Assembly (NCBI RefSeq): GCF_900116045.1
Contig: NZ_LT630450.1
Span: 1 to 64,000, forward strand
Direction: 5' to 3'
Length of the DNA stretch: 64,000 nt
Source of the DNA: Desulfovibrio piger
Lineage (GTDB): Bacteria > Desulfobacterota > Desulfovibrionia > Desulfovibrionales > Desulfovibrionaceae
Position 1 is the stretch's first letter. The number at the start of each line of letters is the position of its first letter. A program made the position numbers and the translations under genes. A model generated the notes under the pieces. It worked only from the letters and a program-made list of their open reading frames with translations, was not told the DNA's origin and ran no database searches. Positions 7,786-17,010 of the stretch are shown here, one piece after another.

Positions 7786-9186
7786 CTAGCCGGCCAGCAG
7801 CTGCCTGAGCAGGGCCGTCAGGCGCGGCAGGTCTTCGGGCAGGAGCGTGCGCGGGTCAAGGCAGAAGCTCTTTTCTTCCAGACGGCCCAGCACCGGCGGC
7901 GTGGTCTCCAGCAGGGCCTGCTTGAGGGCCGTGGCGCTCATGGCGGCGGGCTCCAGGCAGACCAGGGTGGTGGGCAGGTCGCGTTCCGGGAAGGCGCCGC
8001 CGCCCACGCGGGAGACATCGGGGCGCAGGCTGACACGGCAGGCGGGGCCCAGGGCGCGGCGCAGGCGGGCGGCCAGCGAGCGGGCAGCGCGGGCCAGCTC
8101 CCCGGGATCCCGGCAGATGTCGCGCAGGGTCGGTATCTCGCGGCGGGCGCGTTCGGGCTCGCAATAGAGGCGCAGCGTGGCTTCCAGCGCGGCCATGGTC
8201 AGTTTGTCGCAGCGCAGGGCGCGGGTGAGGGGATTCTTTTTCAGGGCCTCGATGCGCTCCCGGCTGCCCACGATGAGGCCGCACTGCGGCCCCCCCAGCA
8301 CCTTGTCGCCGGAAAAGGTCACCACGTCGGCGCCCCCGGCCACCACTTCGGGCACCGTGGGCTCGTTGGGCAGGCCCACGGCGGAAAAATCCATGAAGGA
8401 ACCGCTGCCCAGATCCTCGATGACCGGCAGGCCGTGTTCCCGGGCCAGGGCCGCCAGCTCGGGCAGGGGCACGGCGGAATGGAAGCCCACGATGCGGTAG
8501 TTGGAGGTGTGCACGCGCATGAGGGCGCGGGTAGTCTCATTGATGGCGGCGGCGTAGTCGCGCAGGTGGCAGCGGTTGGTGGCGCCCACCTCGCGCAGGC
8601 GGGCACCGCTTTTTTCCATCACTTCCGGGATGCGGAAGCTGCCGCCGATCTCCACCAGCTCCCCGCGCGAGACGATGACCTCGCCGCCCTTGCAGAAGGT
8701 GTCCAGCACCAGCAGGACGGCGGCGGCGTTGTTGTTGACCACCATGCCGGCCTCGGCGCCGGTCAGGCGCTGGAGCAGCCCGTCGATGATGACGTAACGG
8801 CTGCCGCGGCCGCCGCTGTGCAGGTCGAGCTCCAGGTTGCAGTAGCCGGAGATGACCCGGCGCACGGCCTCCTGGGCGCTCCGGGCCAGTACGGAACGGC
8901 CCATGTTGGTATGGATGACCACACCGGTGCCGTTGATGACGTTGCGCAGGCGCGGCGCCGTCGTGCGGCGGACGAAGGCCAGCAGTTCGGGCAGGCAGGC
9001 CTCCAGGGCCAGTTCGGCGGCATCCTGCACGCGTCCGGCGCGGATGTCGTCGCGGCGGCTGTTCCAGAAATCGGTGACGGCCTCGCGCAGCAGGGGTCGG
9101 GGCAGGTCGTGCAGGGTCTTGTCCGCCGCCAGCAGGGCATCCAGGCTGGCGTCCATGGACGGCAGGGCACGGAAAAGATGGTTCAT
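7786..9186 (-). CDS. selA: L-seryl-tRNA(Sec) selenium transferase
   Basis: A 466-residue PLP enzyme converting Ser-tRNA(Sec) to Sec-tRNA(Sec) with selenophosphate. The N-terminal tRNA-binding helix region precedes RNVINGTGVVIHTNMGRS. The PLP lysine lies in FSGDKVLGGPQ (K295). Length and motifs match bacterial SelA. Its ATG overlaps the folC stop (ATGA), so the two genes are co-translated. Its presence implies that the organism makes selenoproteins, although none is in this window. Confidence 0.96.
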   Translation of the reverse strand: MNHLFRALPSMDASLDALLAADKTLHDLPRPLLREAVTDFWNSRRDDIRAGRVQDAAELALEACLPELLAFVRRTTAPRLRNVINGTGVVIHTNMGRSVLARSAQEAVRRVISGYCNLELDLHSGGRGSRYVIIDGLLQRLTGAEAGMVVNNNAAAVLLVLDTFCKGGEVIVSRGELVEIGGSFRIPEVMEKSGARLREVGATNRCHLRDYAAAINETTRALMRVHTSNYRIVGFHSAVPLPELAALAREHGLPVIEDLGSGSFMDFSAVGLPNEPTVPEVVAGGADVVTFSGDKVLGGPQCGLIVGSRERIEALKKNPLTRALRCDKLTMAALEATLRLYCEPERARREIPTLRDICRDPGELARAARSLAARLRRALGPACRVSLRPDVSRVGGGAFPERDLPTTLVCLEPAAMSATALKQALLETTPPVLGRLEEKSFCLDPRTLLPEDLPRLTALLRQLLAG

Positions 9187-10466
9187 GCGTCCTCCCGGGC
9201 GCCCCGGGCGGGGGCGGGCTGTTCCAGCAGGTGGGGATAGAGGCTGTAGAATTCCGCCAGCATGTACAGGGAACCGCTGATGATGACCGGGGCCCTGTCG
9301 TCGCCGGGCAGGTCACGCACGGCATCCAGGGCGTCGCGCACATCGGGCAGCAGGGTGGCGTGGGCCGGGGCAGCGGCGTTGGCGGCGGCCACCACCCGGG
9401 CGGCGTCGGCGGCGCGTTCGTTGTGCAGGGCCGGGATGAAGAGCGGTGCGTCGCCCAGGGCACGCTTGAGCAACATCAGGGCCGGGTGCCAGTCCTTGTC
9501 GCCCAGGCAGGAATAGATGGCCGCGCGCGGGCGCAGACCGGACTGGCGTACATGGGACAGCAGGGCGGCCATGCCGTGGGCGTTGTGGGCGCCGTCCAGC
9601 AGCAGGGGCGGATGCTGGTCCGTGGCGGGCACGGACTGCAAACGGCCGGGCATGAAGGCCCGGGCCAGTCCCCGTGCCACGGCATCAGGGCGCGGCGTCA
9701 CCTGCAGGCGCGGGGCCAGGGCCTGCCAGGCGTGCAGGGCCACGGCGGCGTTGATGCGCTGGTGCGGCCCGGCCAGCCCCAGCGGCATGTTGCCCGGCAG
9801 GGGATCGACGATATGCAGGGGCGCGGCCAGCTGTTCGGCCTGGCAGCGCAGCACCTCTTCGGCGGCCGGGAACTGGGGCGCGCTGACCACCGGCACGCGG
9901 GGGCGGATGGCACCGCATTTGTCCAGGGCGATGTCGCGCAGGGTGGGGCCCAGGATGGCGGCATGATCCATGGCCACGGGCGCGACGCAGGTCAGGTCGC
10001 TGGCCAGGGCCGTGGTGGCGTCGTGGGCGCCGCCCAGCCCGGCTTCCATGACGGCCAGCTGCACGCCCTGGCGGGCAAAGGCCAGAACGGCCAGCACGGT
10101 GAGGAACTCAAAATAGGTCAGGTCCGGTCGCGCCGCGTGGACCTCCGTGGCCAGCTCCGGCCACAGGGCCTCCGGCAGGGGAGCGCCGTCGATGCGGATG
10201 CGCTCGCAGGGGGAAAGGAAATGCGGCGAGGTATAGAGCCCGGTGCGGCAGCCGTGGGCGCGGGACAGGCTGTCCAGGAAGGCGGACGTGGAGCCCTTGC
10301 CGTTGGTGCCCACGATCTGGGCCACCACGAAGGGCGGGCGGGAAAGGCCCAGGCGGGCGAGCGCCGTCTCCATGCGCGTCAGGCTCAGGTCCATGTGGAA
10401 GAAACCAAGGCCGTCCAGGTGTTCCCAGATCTGGCCGATGGTGGTGAAATGCTTTGCAGTCTCCAT
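9183..10466 (-). CDS. folC: Folylpolyglutamate/dihydrofolate synthase
   Basis: A Mur-ligase-like ATPase of 427 residues. The P-loop GTNGKGST is at about 53-60, followed by the TSPHFLSPCERIRI substrate loop, EAGLGG and LLDGAHN. It adds glutamate to dihydropteroate or folates. The reading frame is open to a TTG at 10484, but the ATG at 10466 is the more typical family start; neither has a strong ribosome site. It forms a two-gene operon with selA. Confidence 0.92.
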   Translation of the reverse strand: METAKHFTTIGQIWEHLDGLGFFHMDLSLTRMETALARLGLSRPPFVVAQIVGTNGKGSTSAFLDSLSRAHGCRTGLYTSPHFLSPCERIRIDGAPLPEALWPELATEVHAARPDLTYFEFLTVLAVLAFARQGVQLAVMEAGLGGAHDATTALASDLTCVAPVAMDHAAILGPTLRDIALDKCGAIRPRVPVVSAPQFPAAEEVLRCQAEQLAAPLHIVDPLPGNMPLGLAGPHQRINAAVALHAWQALAPRLQVTPRPDAVARGLARAFMPGRLQSVPATDQHPPLLLDGAHNAHGMAALLSHVRQSGLRPRAAIYSCLGDKDWHPALMLLKRALGDAPLFIPALHNERAADAARVVAAANAAAPAHATLLPDVRDALDAVRDLPGDDRAPVIISGSLYMLAEFYSLYPHLLEQPAPARGAREDA

Positions 10467-10699
10467 GCCGTGACCATGCCACAATTCCCTGCCCTTGTCA
10501 GCGCTCGTGCCGAGGGGAAAAAACGTTCCATCGCAGGACGGCCGTGCGGGAAAAATATTTTATGCCTGTGGCTGTTGCTGCCTGCTGACTGCAACAGCGG
10601 CCTGCGGGACCGGGCGGCATAGTGTTGCCCGTTTCAGGGGGGCCTGCTTGCGGCAGCCCCCTTCCCCTGCTAGGCTGCACTCTGAAAAGGAGGCCATGC

Positions 10700-10978
10700 A
10701 TGATCCGTCTTGAAAAGGCCGGCCGGGAAGATCTGGCCGCGCTTGTACAGTTGCAGGAAATGGTGCGGGCGCGCCTGCTGCCGGAAATACGGGAACAGCC
10801 CTTGCCCCTGCTGGAGTTGCCGCCTGTCAGCAGTGTGGAAGATTTGCCCGCCTTCGCGGATGCTGTGCTGGATGCCGTGCGGGAAGGCATCATAGCTCCG
10901 GCAACGGCGGGCCAGCTCTTTGTAGGAAACACAAAAAACGGCTCATCGGAGTTCTGCTGGTGGCTGTTGGCGCTATAG
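10700..10978 (+). pseudogene. Truncated small helical protein gene
   Basis: The 92-residue frame has an excellent AAAAGGAGG six bases before the ATG. The first 75 residues are host-like in GC, and the segment PVSSVEDLPAFADAVLDAVREGIIAPATAGQL recalls the helical tail of small phage and host proteins in which such a segment is followed by a coiled region. From about 10918 the base composition drops and the sequence becomes unlike its start (NTKNGSSEFCWWLLAL). I read this as a gene whose 3' end was replaced by the AT-rich island. Function unknown. Confidence 0.5.
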
Positions 10979-11950
10979 CTAGATGAAACTGGGTTTTGAG
11001 AAAACAACGATTTATTATTGAGGGATGTTAGCACCTTTTGCTCTGTTGCATCTCCAGCAGAGTGTTTGTAAATTATTTAATTCTGTCAATCCTCCTTTGG
11101 AAACAGGGATTATATGGTCAATCTCAAGTAGTAGATTCGGCTCAAATTTAGTTGAATTCCCACATAATTTGCATGTATAGTTGTCTCGTTCAAGAATGTA
11201 ATGCCGCAATCGACTAGTCATTAAAGCTCGCTGTCCAGCAATGCTTTTCTTAAATTTGACAATATTTGAGAGATAAACAATGAATTCATTCAATGTATTA
11301 GTATCTAAAACTATTTTACAACTCATACCAGCATTTCCGCCAGATGAAATATATTTAAATATATATGATGGATAGTATATGTCATGAAAATCGGTATGCT
11401 CAAAACCAAGTTCTTTATTGAGTTTCCCTTTGCTAAATTTACGGATAAGAAAGGGGATATCTTTCTCAATACTCCTATAAATGCTATTTTTCTTAGCTAT
11501 AAGATACTGTTTCCCTTCATTAACAGCCTCAAAGTTATTCAGCATTGTCTCTGCTTTTTCTAAGCTATCAGCAGAAGGAATTATTTTGAAGTATTTACAA
11601 ATATACTTAAAAGGTTCTTTGCTTGCACTACTACAAACTGAGCGCGAACAGTAATAAATATTGGGGGCATATCGCATACTCTTCAGTTCTTTACGGCTAT
11701 ACTTCCATTTACTGTTATCTTCAAGATTTGCTGTTCCGTGTTTAAGTTGATTTAAACCAAATTGGTTTATCTTTAATTCATCTATATATTTATTAAGATT
11801 ATTCCAGTCTTGTATATATTCGGAAACACTATTTTTTATTTGTGTAAATCTTTTTCCTAGAAAATATATTGATGAATATATATAGTAGATAAAAAATAAC
11901 AATGTTATTAGTGCAACTGCTAAAATAACAAGCAAAAAAATGTTGCTAGG

Positions 11951-12791
11951 TAGTGTCTACACGAGATTTATATTATGAGGAGTGCATCAATTCTGCAAGG
12001 ATGTGCTTATGACGAATCCTCAACGCCGCCATGACATTTCGGATGCTGCGTGGGCCTTATTGGAACCTCATCTACCTGGGCAAAGCGGGCAATGGGGAGG
12101 TGTAGCAAAGGATAATCGCCTCTTTATCAATGCCGTCTTCTGGATATTGCGTACTGGTGCGCCGTGGCGAGACCTGCCACCGGAATATGGCAAATGGGGA
12201 ACCGTTCATCAACGCTTTATTCGTTGGCGAGACAAACGAGTATGGGAAAAACTCCTTGAAATATTGATTGATGAGCCAGATTTTGAATGGTTGATGATCG
12301 ATGCCAGCCATTGCAAAGTCCACCCCCATGCGGCAGGGGCTAGAGGCGGTAATCAGGGTATGGGCCGCACAAAAGGGGGCTCAACAGTAAAATACACCTG
12401 GCCGTGGATGCGCATGGTATGCCGGTCAGAGTTGCTGTTACAGCTGGTACCACAGCGGATTGCACACAAGCCGTAGCCTTGATTGACGGTATTACCGCTC
12501 AATGTTTGTTGGCGGATCGCGGATATGACAGCAATGAGCTCATAGATAAAGCAACTGAGACTGGTTGCGAAATTGTTATTCCCCCCAAAAGGAATCGTAA
12601 GACGCAACGTTGGTATGATAAGAGCCTCTATCGAGTGAGGCACTTGGTGGAGAATGCTTTTCTCCATCTCAAACGGTGGCGCGGTATCGCTACAAGATAT
12701 GCGAAGATGCTCACTTCATTTGAGGCTGCTGCACAAATACGCTGTATAGCGATATGGCTTAAGGTATTAACTTAAACTCGTGTAGACACTA
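11951..12791 (+). mobile_element. IS5-family (IS427-like) insertion sequence
   Basis: Perfect 15-bp terminal inverted repeats TAGTGTCTACACGAG (11951-11965) and its complement (12777-12791). The outer TA may instead be the target duplication, giving an 837-bp element. The internal transposase is split over two frames as in the IS427 group. It has inserted into the HNH nuclease gene. No damage is visible, so it may be recently mobile. Confidence 0.92.
12009..12775 (+). CDS. IS5/IS427-type transposase, made by -1 frameshift
   Basis: Two overlapping frames: the first, 12009-12476, starts MTNPQRRHDISDAAW after an AAGGA site; the second is open to 12775. The N-terminal part holds the first catalytic Asp (LMIDASHCKVH). 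The second frame holds LADRGYDS and VENAF, the remaining D and E of the DDE triad. The frames join by a -1 slip near the A4 run at about 12389, where the peptide changes from STVKYTW to NSKIHLAVDAHG. This is the usual way the group makes full transposase. Confidence 0.88.
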
Positions 12792-13070
12792 TCTAAAAAT
12801 TTCAGAATTATCTGCAATAAATTTAAGTATAAGAGCGATAGGGGATATGAATATACAAATAGTAATTAAATCACTAACAAATCCTGTCACAATAAATTTT
12901 TTTCTAGCCAAGATACCCCCCAAAAAAATGAACTTCATAATTACTATCTATGATTAAAATAAACGCTGTTTTCTTTCAAGGGGGGCAGCAGTTAGAGTGG
13001 TCCAGCATTGAAGAAAAAGTTTTTTCTTTAAAACCGACCTTTTCAGGTCTGTGCGGGGAATGGCGCGGGG

Positions 13071-13110
13071 AAAAGAAAAGGGACTTGCAGTCGTATTTCC
13101 GCAAGTCCCT
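13071..13110 (-). terminator. Terminator of tRNA-Arg
   Basis: On the minus strand AGGGACTTGC pairs with GCAAGTCCCT around a 20-base loop and is followed by TTTTCTTTT. It begins 8 bp after the tRNA. A second small hairpin (GACCT-AGGTC plus T4) lies at about 13036-13050. Confidence 0.75.
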
Positions 13111-13117
13111 GAAATAT

Positions 13118-13194
13118 TGGCGCGCCCGGGAGGATTCGAACCCCCGGCCAAGAGCTTAGAAGGCTCCTGCTCTATCCACCTGAGCTACGAGCGC
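13118..13194 (-). tRNA. tRNA-Arg (anticodon UCU)
   Basis: The minus strand folds as a complete tRNA: acceptor GCGCTCG/CGGGCGC, D-arm GCTCAGGTGGATAGAGC, anticodon loop CCTTCTAAG with TCT, T-loop GGTTCGAATCC, discriminator G and encoded CCA. The AT-rich HNH/IS island lies immediately beyond its 3' end, a common island position, but I found no duplicated 3' end marking an attachment site. Confidence 0.97.
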
Positions 13195-13402
13195 GTGCTG
13201 TCCTTATAGGTGGCAAGCGGCTGGCCGTCAAGAGGGGCGCCCCGGCTCCGGGATGTACGGAAGAAAGGGCCGGATCCCGTGCCTGTCCGGCATCATCACC
13301 GGCCGCATGCCCTGTTCCTGGCCCGGCGGGGGAGGCGAGCAGGACCACCATGCCCCGGCCGCCCTTGTGTTCTGCATACAGGCATGGCAGATTCTGTACG
13401 TA

Positions 13403-13418
13403 CTGGCACGGTGCCAGC
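13403..13418 (+). promoter_or_regulatory. Possible sigma-54 promoter or operator before dgt
   Basis: The palindrome CTGGCAC-G-GTGCCAG also matches the sigma-54 layout: GG at 13405 and GC at 13417, 12 bp apart, within TGGCACG..GCA. It ends 23 bp before the dgt ATG. It could equally be a regulator-binding palindrome. Confidence 0.35.
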
Positions 13419-13441
13419 ATTTCAGGCAAGCGGGAGGTCCC

Positions 13442-14785
13442 ATGAATTTTCAGGAACAGTGGCGCAAACTGCTGCTTCCCCTGCGCTACGGGGGCAGCGG
13501 TGTGGATTTCAAAAAGCTGGACCCGGCCCGCAGCCCTTTTTTGAAGGACAGGGACCGCATCATCTATTCCAGTTCGTTCCGGCGTCTGGCCCGCAAGACG
13601 CAGGTGCATCCGCTGGTGCGTAACGACCACATCCACACGCGCCTCAGCCACTCGCTGGAAGTCAGCAGCGTGGGGCGTTCGCTGGGCGCCATGGCGGGCT
13701 ATTTCTTGCGCCGCCGGGGCGAGCTGCCGGACTACGCCGCGCCGGAATTCCCCGGCCAGATCCTGGAGGCCGCCTGCCTGGCCCACGATATCGGCAATCC
13801 GCCTTTCGGCCATGCGGGCGAGTTCGCCATCCGCGACTGGTTCGGGGACCCGGCCAACCATACCTATGTGAATGCGCTGGAGGAGACGCAGCAGAGCGAT
13901 TTCCGCTGCTTCGACGGCAACGCCCAGGGCTTCCGGGTGGTCAACGTGGTGGAGAACAACCGCGACCAGGGCGGGTTCCGGCTCACCTATCCCACGCTGG
14001 CCAGCATGGTCAAATATCCGTGGGATTCCTGGCAGTCCCGTGCGCGGGGCGGCAAGTGCAAGTTCAATTACTACCAGGCCGAGGCGGCCATCTTCGAGGA
14101 CGTGTTCCGCGCCCTGGGCCTGAAGACGCGCCGGGGCGACTTTGCCCGGCATCCGCTCTCCCTGCTGGCCGAAGCGGCCGACGATACCTGCTACCGCATC
14201 GTGGACATGGAAGACGCCCGCGAGCTGGACATCATCACCCTGGCGGACATCCTGAAGGTGGTGGAGCCCCTGGCCCCCAGCCTGGAGCTCGATCCGCAGC
14301 GGCTGGACCATATGGGCTCCGACCGGGAGCGGGCCGGCTATGTGCGGGCCCGCGTCATCGGCCATGTGACCGCGAGCCTGTTCGAGACCTTCGCCGCCCA
14401 GTACGAGCGCATCATGCGCCGGGAATTCGAGGGCCCGCTCATGGACATGGCGCCGGAAGATGTCCGGGCCTATATGGCCAGGGCCAGGGATATCTTCAAC
14501 GGGCGCATCCTCAAGAACAGCCACAAGACGGCACTGGAGATAGGCTCCTACAGCGTCTACAAGCGCCTGCTGGATACCTTCATCCCGGCCTGCCATCGCC
14601 GCATCTGCGATCCCGGACGGCTCACCTACAAGGAGCAGCAGGCCCTGCAGCTCATGGGCGGCCATGCGCCGCGCCGGGAGGATGACCTCTACGTCTCGTA
14701 TCTGCGGGTGCTGGATTTCATCACCGGCATGACCGACCAGTACGCCAGCTTCGTGTCCACCCAGTTCCTGGGCACGTCCCGCTAG
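13442..14785 (+). CDS. dgt: Deoxyguanosinetriphosphate triphosphohydrolase
   Basis: A 447-residue HD-domain enzyme that splits dGTP (or dNTPs) into nucleoside and triphosphate. The HD metal site is seen as TRLSHSLEV (H70) and AHDIGNPPFGHAGE (H115, D116). The substrate segment DRDRIIYSSSFRRLARKTQV is typical of dGTPases. The start is fixed by GGGAGG five bases before the ATG. dGTPases restrain DNA synthesis and can limit phage growth. A terminator follows. Confidence 0.93.
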   Translation: MNFQEQWRKLLLPLRYGGSGVDFKKLDPARSPFLKDRDRIIYSSSFRRLARKTQVHPLVRNDHIHTRLSHSLEVSSVGRSLGAMAGYFLRRRGELPDYAAPEFPGQILEAACLAHDIGNPPFGHAGEFAIRDWFGDPANHTYVNALEETQQSDFRCFDGNAQGFRVVNVVENNRDQGGFRLTYPTLASMVKYPWDSWQSRARGGKCKFNYYQAEAAIFEDVFRALGLKTRRGDFARHPLSLLAEAADDTCYRIVDMEDARELDIITLADILKVVEPLAPSLELDPQRLDHMGSDRERAGYVRARVIGHVTASLFETFAAQYERIMRREFEGPLMDMAPEDVRAYMARARDIFNGRILKNSHKTALEIGSYSVYKRLLDTFIPACHRRICDPGRLTYKEQQALQLMGGHAPRREDDLYVSYLRVLDFITGMTDQYASFVSTQFLGTSR

Positions 14786-14869
14786 CGGCGGCATCCTTCA
14801 CAGGGGCAGGGGGCCCCGGAAGCCGGAGGGCAGGGAGCAGGTATCCCGCCCTGCCGGTGATCTGTTGCC

Positions 14870-14893
14870 GCGCCCTGCGCAGGGCGCTTTTTT
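14870..14893 (+). terminator. Intrinsic terminator after dgt
   Basis: The perfect palindrome GCGCCCTGCGCAGGGCGC is followed by six T, 85 bp beyond the dgt stop. Confidence 0.85.
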
Positions 14894-14941
14894 ATTGGGA
14901 CTGCCGATCCTTGTGCCGTACGCTCCCGGGGGAGCATGCGT

Positions 14942-16648
14942 CTAGTCGCCGGGGCGGAGCAGGGGCAGCGTATCCCCCGCGGACGGGGAGAGCCTGCGGG
15001 CCAGGCGGCAGAGCTCGTCCCGACCGCTTTCCGTCCAGTCCGTCAGAAAGCTCATGGCATGACGGTGCATCTCCTCCTCGCACCAGTGGGCGTACTCCTC
15101 CAGACCGTCGGCATCGGCCGCATGCCGCCGGGCTTGCGGCAAGCGCTGCAGGTGGCGCAGGGCCGTGGCCGCGGCCACGGCATTGTCGTGCATCTGCCCG
15201 AGGCTCTCCTGGCAGCGGCGGCACAGGCGGATCAGGCGCTCGCCGTTCCTGCCGCCCTGGCTGCCGAAAAAGGCCATCAGATAGCGCAGCTGCTTGAAAG
15301 CGATGCGCATGTTGTGCAGCAGGTCCTCGGGGATCAGGTGCCCGTGCGTCCAGCGGTCATGGGCAAGGAGGTTGCGCACCGCCTGATCCACGCCGGCGGC
15401 CATGATGTCCGCCAGCAGCATGGGCCGGGCACGGCCGCGGCGGTCCAGCGCGGGACGGCAGGTCCGGGCCGCGTCAGTGTCGTCCAGCTTGTGCAGCAGC
15501 TCCCGGTAGGCGTCCGAGGCATAATGGGCCGCGGCACGGGCAAGGGCCGTGGCGCGTTCCCGTTGCAGGGAGGCATGCAGGCCGCGCAGCCCGGCGGGCA
15601 GGTCCTCCGGCCGGAAAAGGGGCGCAGCGCCTTCCGGGGCCTGCCCGCTTGCCGCGGCGGTTCCGGCAGCATCGGCGGGGACGGGACGCAGGGCATAGTC
15701 CCTGATGTGGCCCAGAAGCACGTCCGTGTCCCGTACGCCGCCCAGCAGCTTGCGGGCCGCGCGCAGATCAGGATCCACGGCGGCCAGCCAGTCCTTGCGC
15801 AGATAGGGCCTCAGGCTGCCGAAGACGGAAAGCAGGCTGCGCAGGATGACGCGGGCGTCGTGGATGGGCTCCTCGTCCAGGGCACTGTCGCTGCGGGCCA
15901 GCGCATGCAGGGCCCGTGCCTGTCTTTGCAGATAGGCACTGAAATGGCTGCTGAACAGTTGTCCGGCAGGCGGGGCCTGGGCCGGGACGGGCGCGCCGGC
16001 ATCGGCATCGAAGGTCCAGAACCATTCCAGGGAGGACTTGCCGAACAGGCGTTCCCAGAGCGGGGCATGGATGACCAGCTGTTTGCGCAGGCGCAGGGGC
16101 GTGCGGACCCGGATGAGGAAGAGGACAGGGGGCTCGCCGGGCAGGCGTATCTCCAGCGGATCGAAGCGCAGGGCGAAGCGGGCCACCTGCACGATGGCCG
16201 CCAGCACCACGGCGGTGCGCCGCCGGGGATCGTCAGGGGCGCAGCCCATGCCGGTGAGCAGGGGCTCCACCTTGTCCGTGCGCCCCTTGCCCACGGTGAG
16301 CAGGGTCAGGGTCATGGCCAGCAGCCGGTTGGCATCGGCATCGAGGCGTTTGAGGGGATGGGTGAGCACGATCTCGCCCGCGTCGGGCGTCCCGTCGCCC
16401 AGCTCCACCAGCGTATGGACCAGGACGGCCAGAGGGGCCAGCCCCTTGTCCAGACCGTGCCGGGGGGCCAGCCCGGCGAAGACGGACAGGACAAGATCCG
16501 CTTCCCGCCGGCGGGCGGCCAGGTCGATGCCGAACAGACGGCAAAGGCGGCGGAGCCCGCAGGGGCGCAGGGAGGGGGACTCATTGCGCAGGCAGCGTGT
16601 GCCGCGCCAGAGCAGGGTGCGGGGCGTGAAGGGGGCAGCTTCGTCCAT
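14942..16648 (-). CDS. CHAD-domain protein with Ppx/GppA-like N-terminal part
   Basis: A 568-residue protein. Residues 1-200 resemble the helical HD-like C-terminal part of Ppx/GppA phosphatases (VLVHTLVELGDG, LLAMTLTLLTVGKG, AIVQVARFAL). From about 240 a CHAD domain follows, with its characteristic histidines and basic helices (EEPIHDARVILRSLL, LLHNMRIAFKQLRYLMAFF, LGQMHDNAVA). CHAD domains bind inorganic polyphosphate and target polyphosphate granules, so a polyphosphate-linked role is inferred. The start at 16648 has AAGGAGA upstream; the longer open frame beyond it lies antiparallel to nothing useful and overlaps the helicase gene. Confidence 0.78.
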   Translation of the reverse strand: MDEAAPFTPRTLLWRGTRCLRNESPSLRPCGLRRLCRLFGIDLAARRREADLVLSVFAGLAPRHGLDKGLAPLAVLVHTLVELGDGTPDAGEIVLTHPLKRLDADANRLLAMTLTLLTVGKGRTDKVEPLLTGMGCAPDDPRRRTAVVLAAIVQVARFALRFDPLEIRLPGEPPVLFLIRVRTPLRLRKQLVIHAPLWERLFGKSSLEWFWTFDADAGAPVPAQAPPAGQLFSSHFSAYLQRQARALHALARSDSALDEEPIHDARVILRSLLSVFGSLRPYLRKDWLAAVDPDLRAARKLLGGVRDTDVLLGHIRDYALRPVPADAAGTAAASGQAPEGAAPLFRPEDLPAGLRGLHASLQRERATALARAAAHYASDAYRELLHKLDDTDAARTCRPALDRRGRARPMLLADIMAAGVDQAVRNLLAHDRWTHGHLIPEDLLHNMRIAFKQLRYLMAFFGSQGGRNGERLIRLCRRCQESLGQMHDNAVAAATALRHLQRLPQARRHAADADGLEEYAHWCEEEMHRHAMSFLTDWTESGRDELCRLARRLSPSAGDTLPLLRPGD

Positions 16649-17010
16649 GCGGCGTCTCCTTGGCAGGCGTCTGCCGGAAAAAGAGTCGTCCCCGGGCCGG
16701 GAAAGGCAGGGATGACGAGCCCGGAGGCTAGGAGAAGCATAGCCTCCCCGGAACGGGCGTGCAAGGGGGGGCGCCCGTCGCGGAGCCGCCCCGCCTGGGG
16801 CGACAGGCGGCGCCTGCTGCGGCAGGGGGATCTGCCGGGCCCTCCCCGGGACAGGGAAGGGCAGCCCCCCGCCTGGCCGCTGGCGGGAGTGCCGCGTGCC
16901 TTCGGAGCCATGCGGAAGGGCTTTTCCCCCTGAAAACGGGAAACGGCGCGAAAGCCGGGGCAGGGCCCTGCTTCCGCGCCGCGTTGCGGTCGTATGGCGG
17001 CCCGGACTGT
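16649..17010. other. Intergenic region between helicase and CHAD gene
   Basis: About 360 very GC-rich bases with no supported gene, no clear terminator for the helicase gene and no promoter I would defend. It contains only the AAGGAGA ribosome site of the CHAD gene at its left end. Confidence 0.5.

Larger units (their letters stand above)
11015..12938 (-). pseudogene. Membrane-anchored HNH nuclease gene split by an IS
   Basis: The 3' part (11015-11935) encodes an AT-rich protein ending in a textbook HNH domain: RDNYTCKLCG, EIDHIIPVSKGG, NLQTLCWRCNRAKG. On the far side of the IS, 12792-12938 reads in one frame from ATG as 49 codons with a hydrophobic helix (FIVTGFVSDLITICIFISP). Removing 11951-12791 joins both parts in frame, giving about 360 residues with two N-terminal membrane segments and a cytoplasmic HNH nuclease. 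The composition is far from the host's, so it was acquired. The intact form may be a defence nuclease, which is inference. Confidence 0.7.

Noticed and set aside
6301..10622. Long plus-strand frames of 979 and 463 codons
   Set aside because: Shadows of the aminopeptidase, selA and folC genes, which are all supported by family motifs.
13118..13194. tRNA-Arg as the prophage attachment site
   Set aside because: The prophage is Mu-like and transposes by MuA, and it begins about 11 kb away; no duplicated tRNA 3' end was found.
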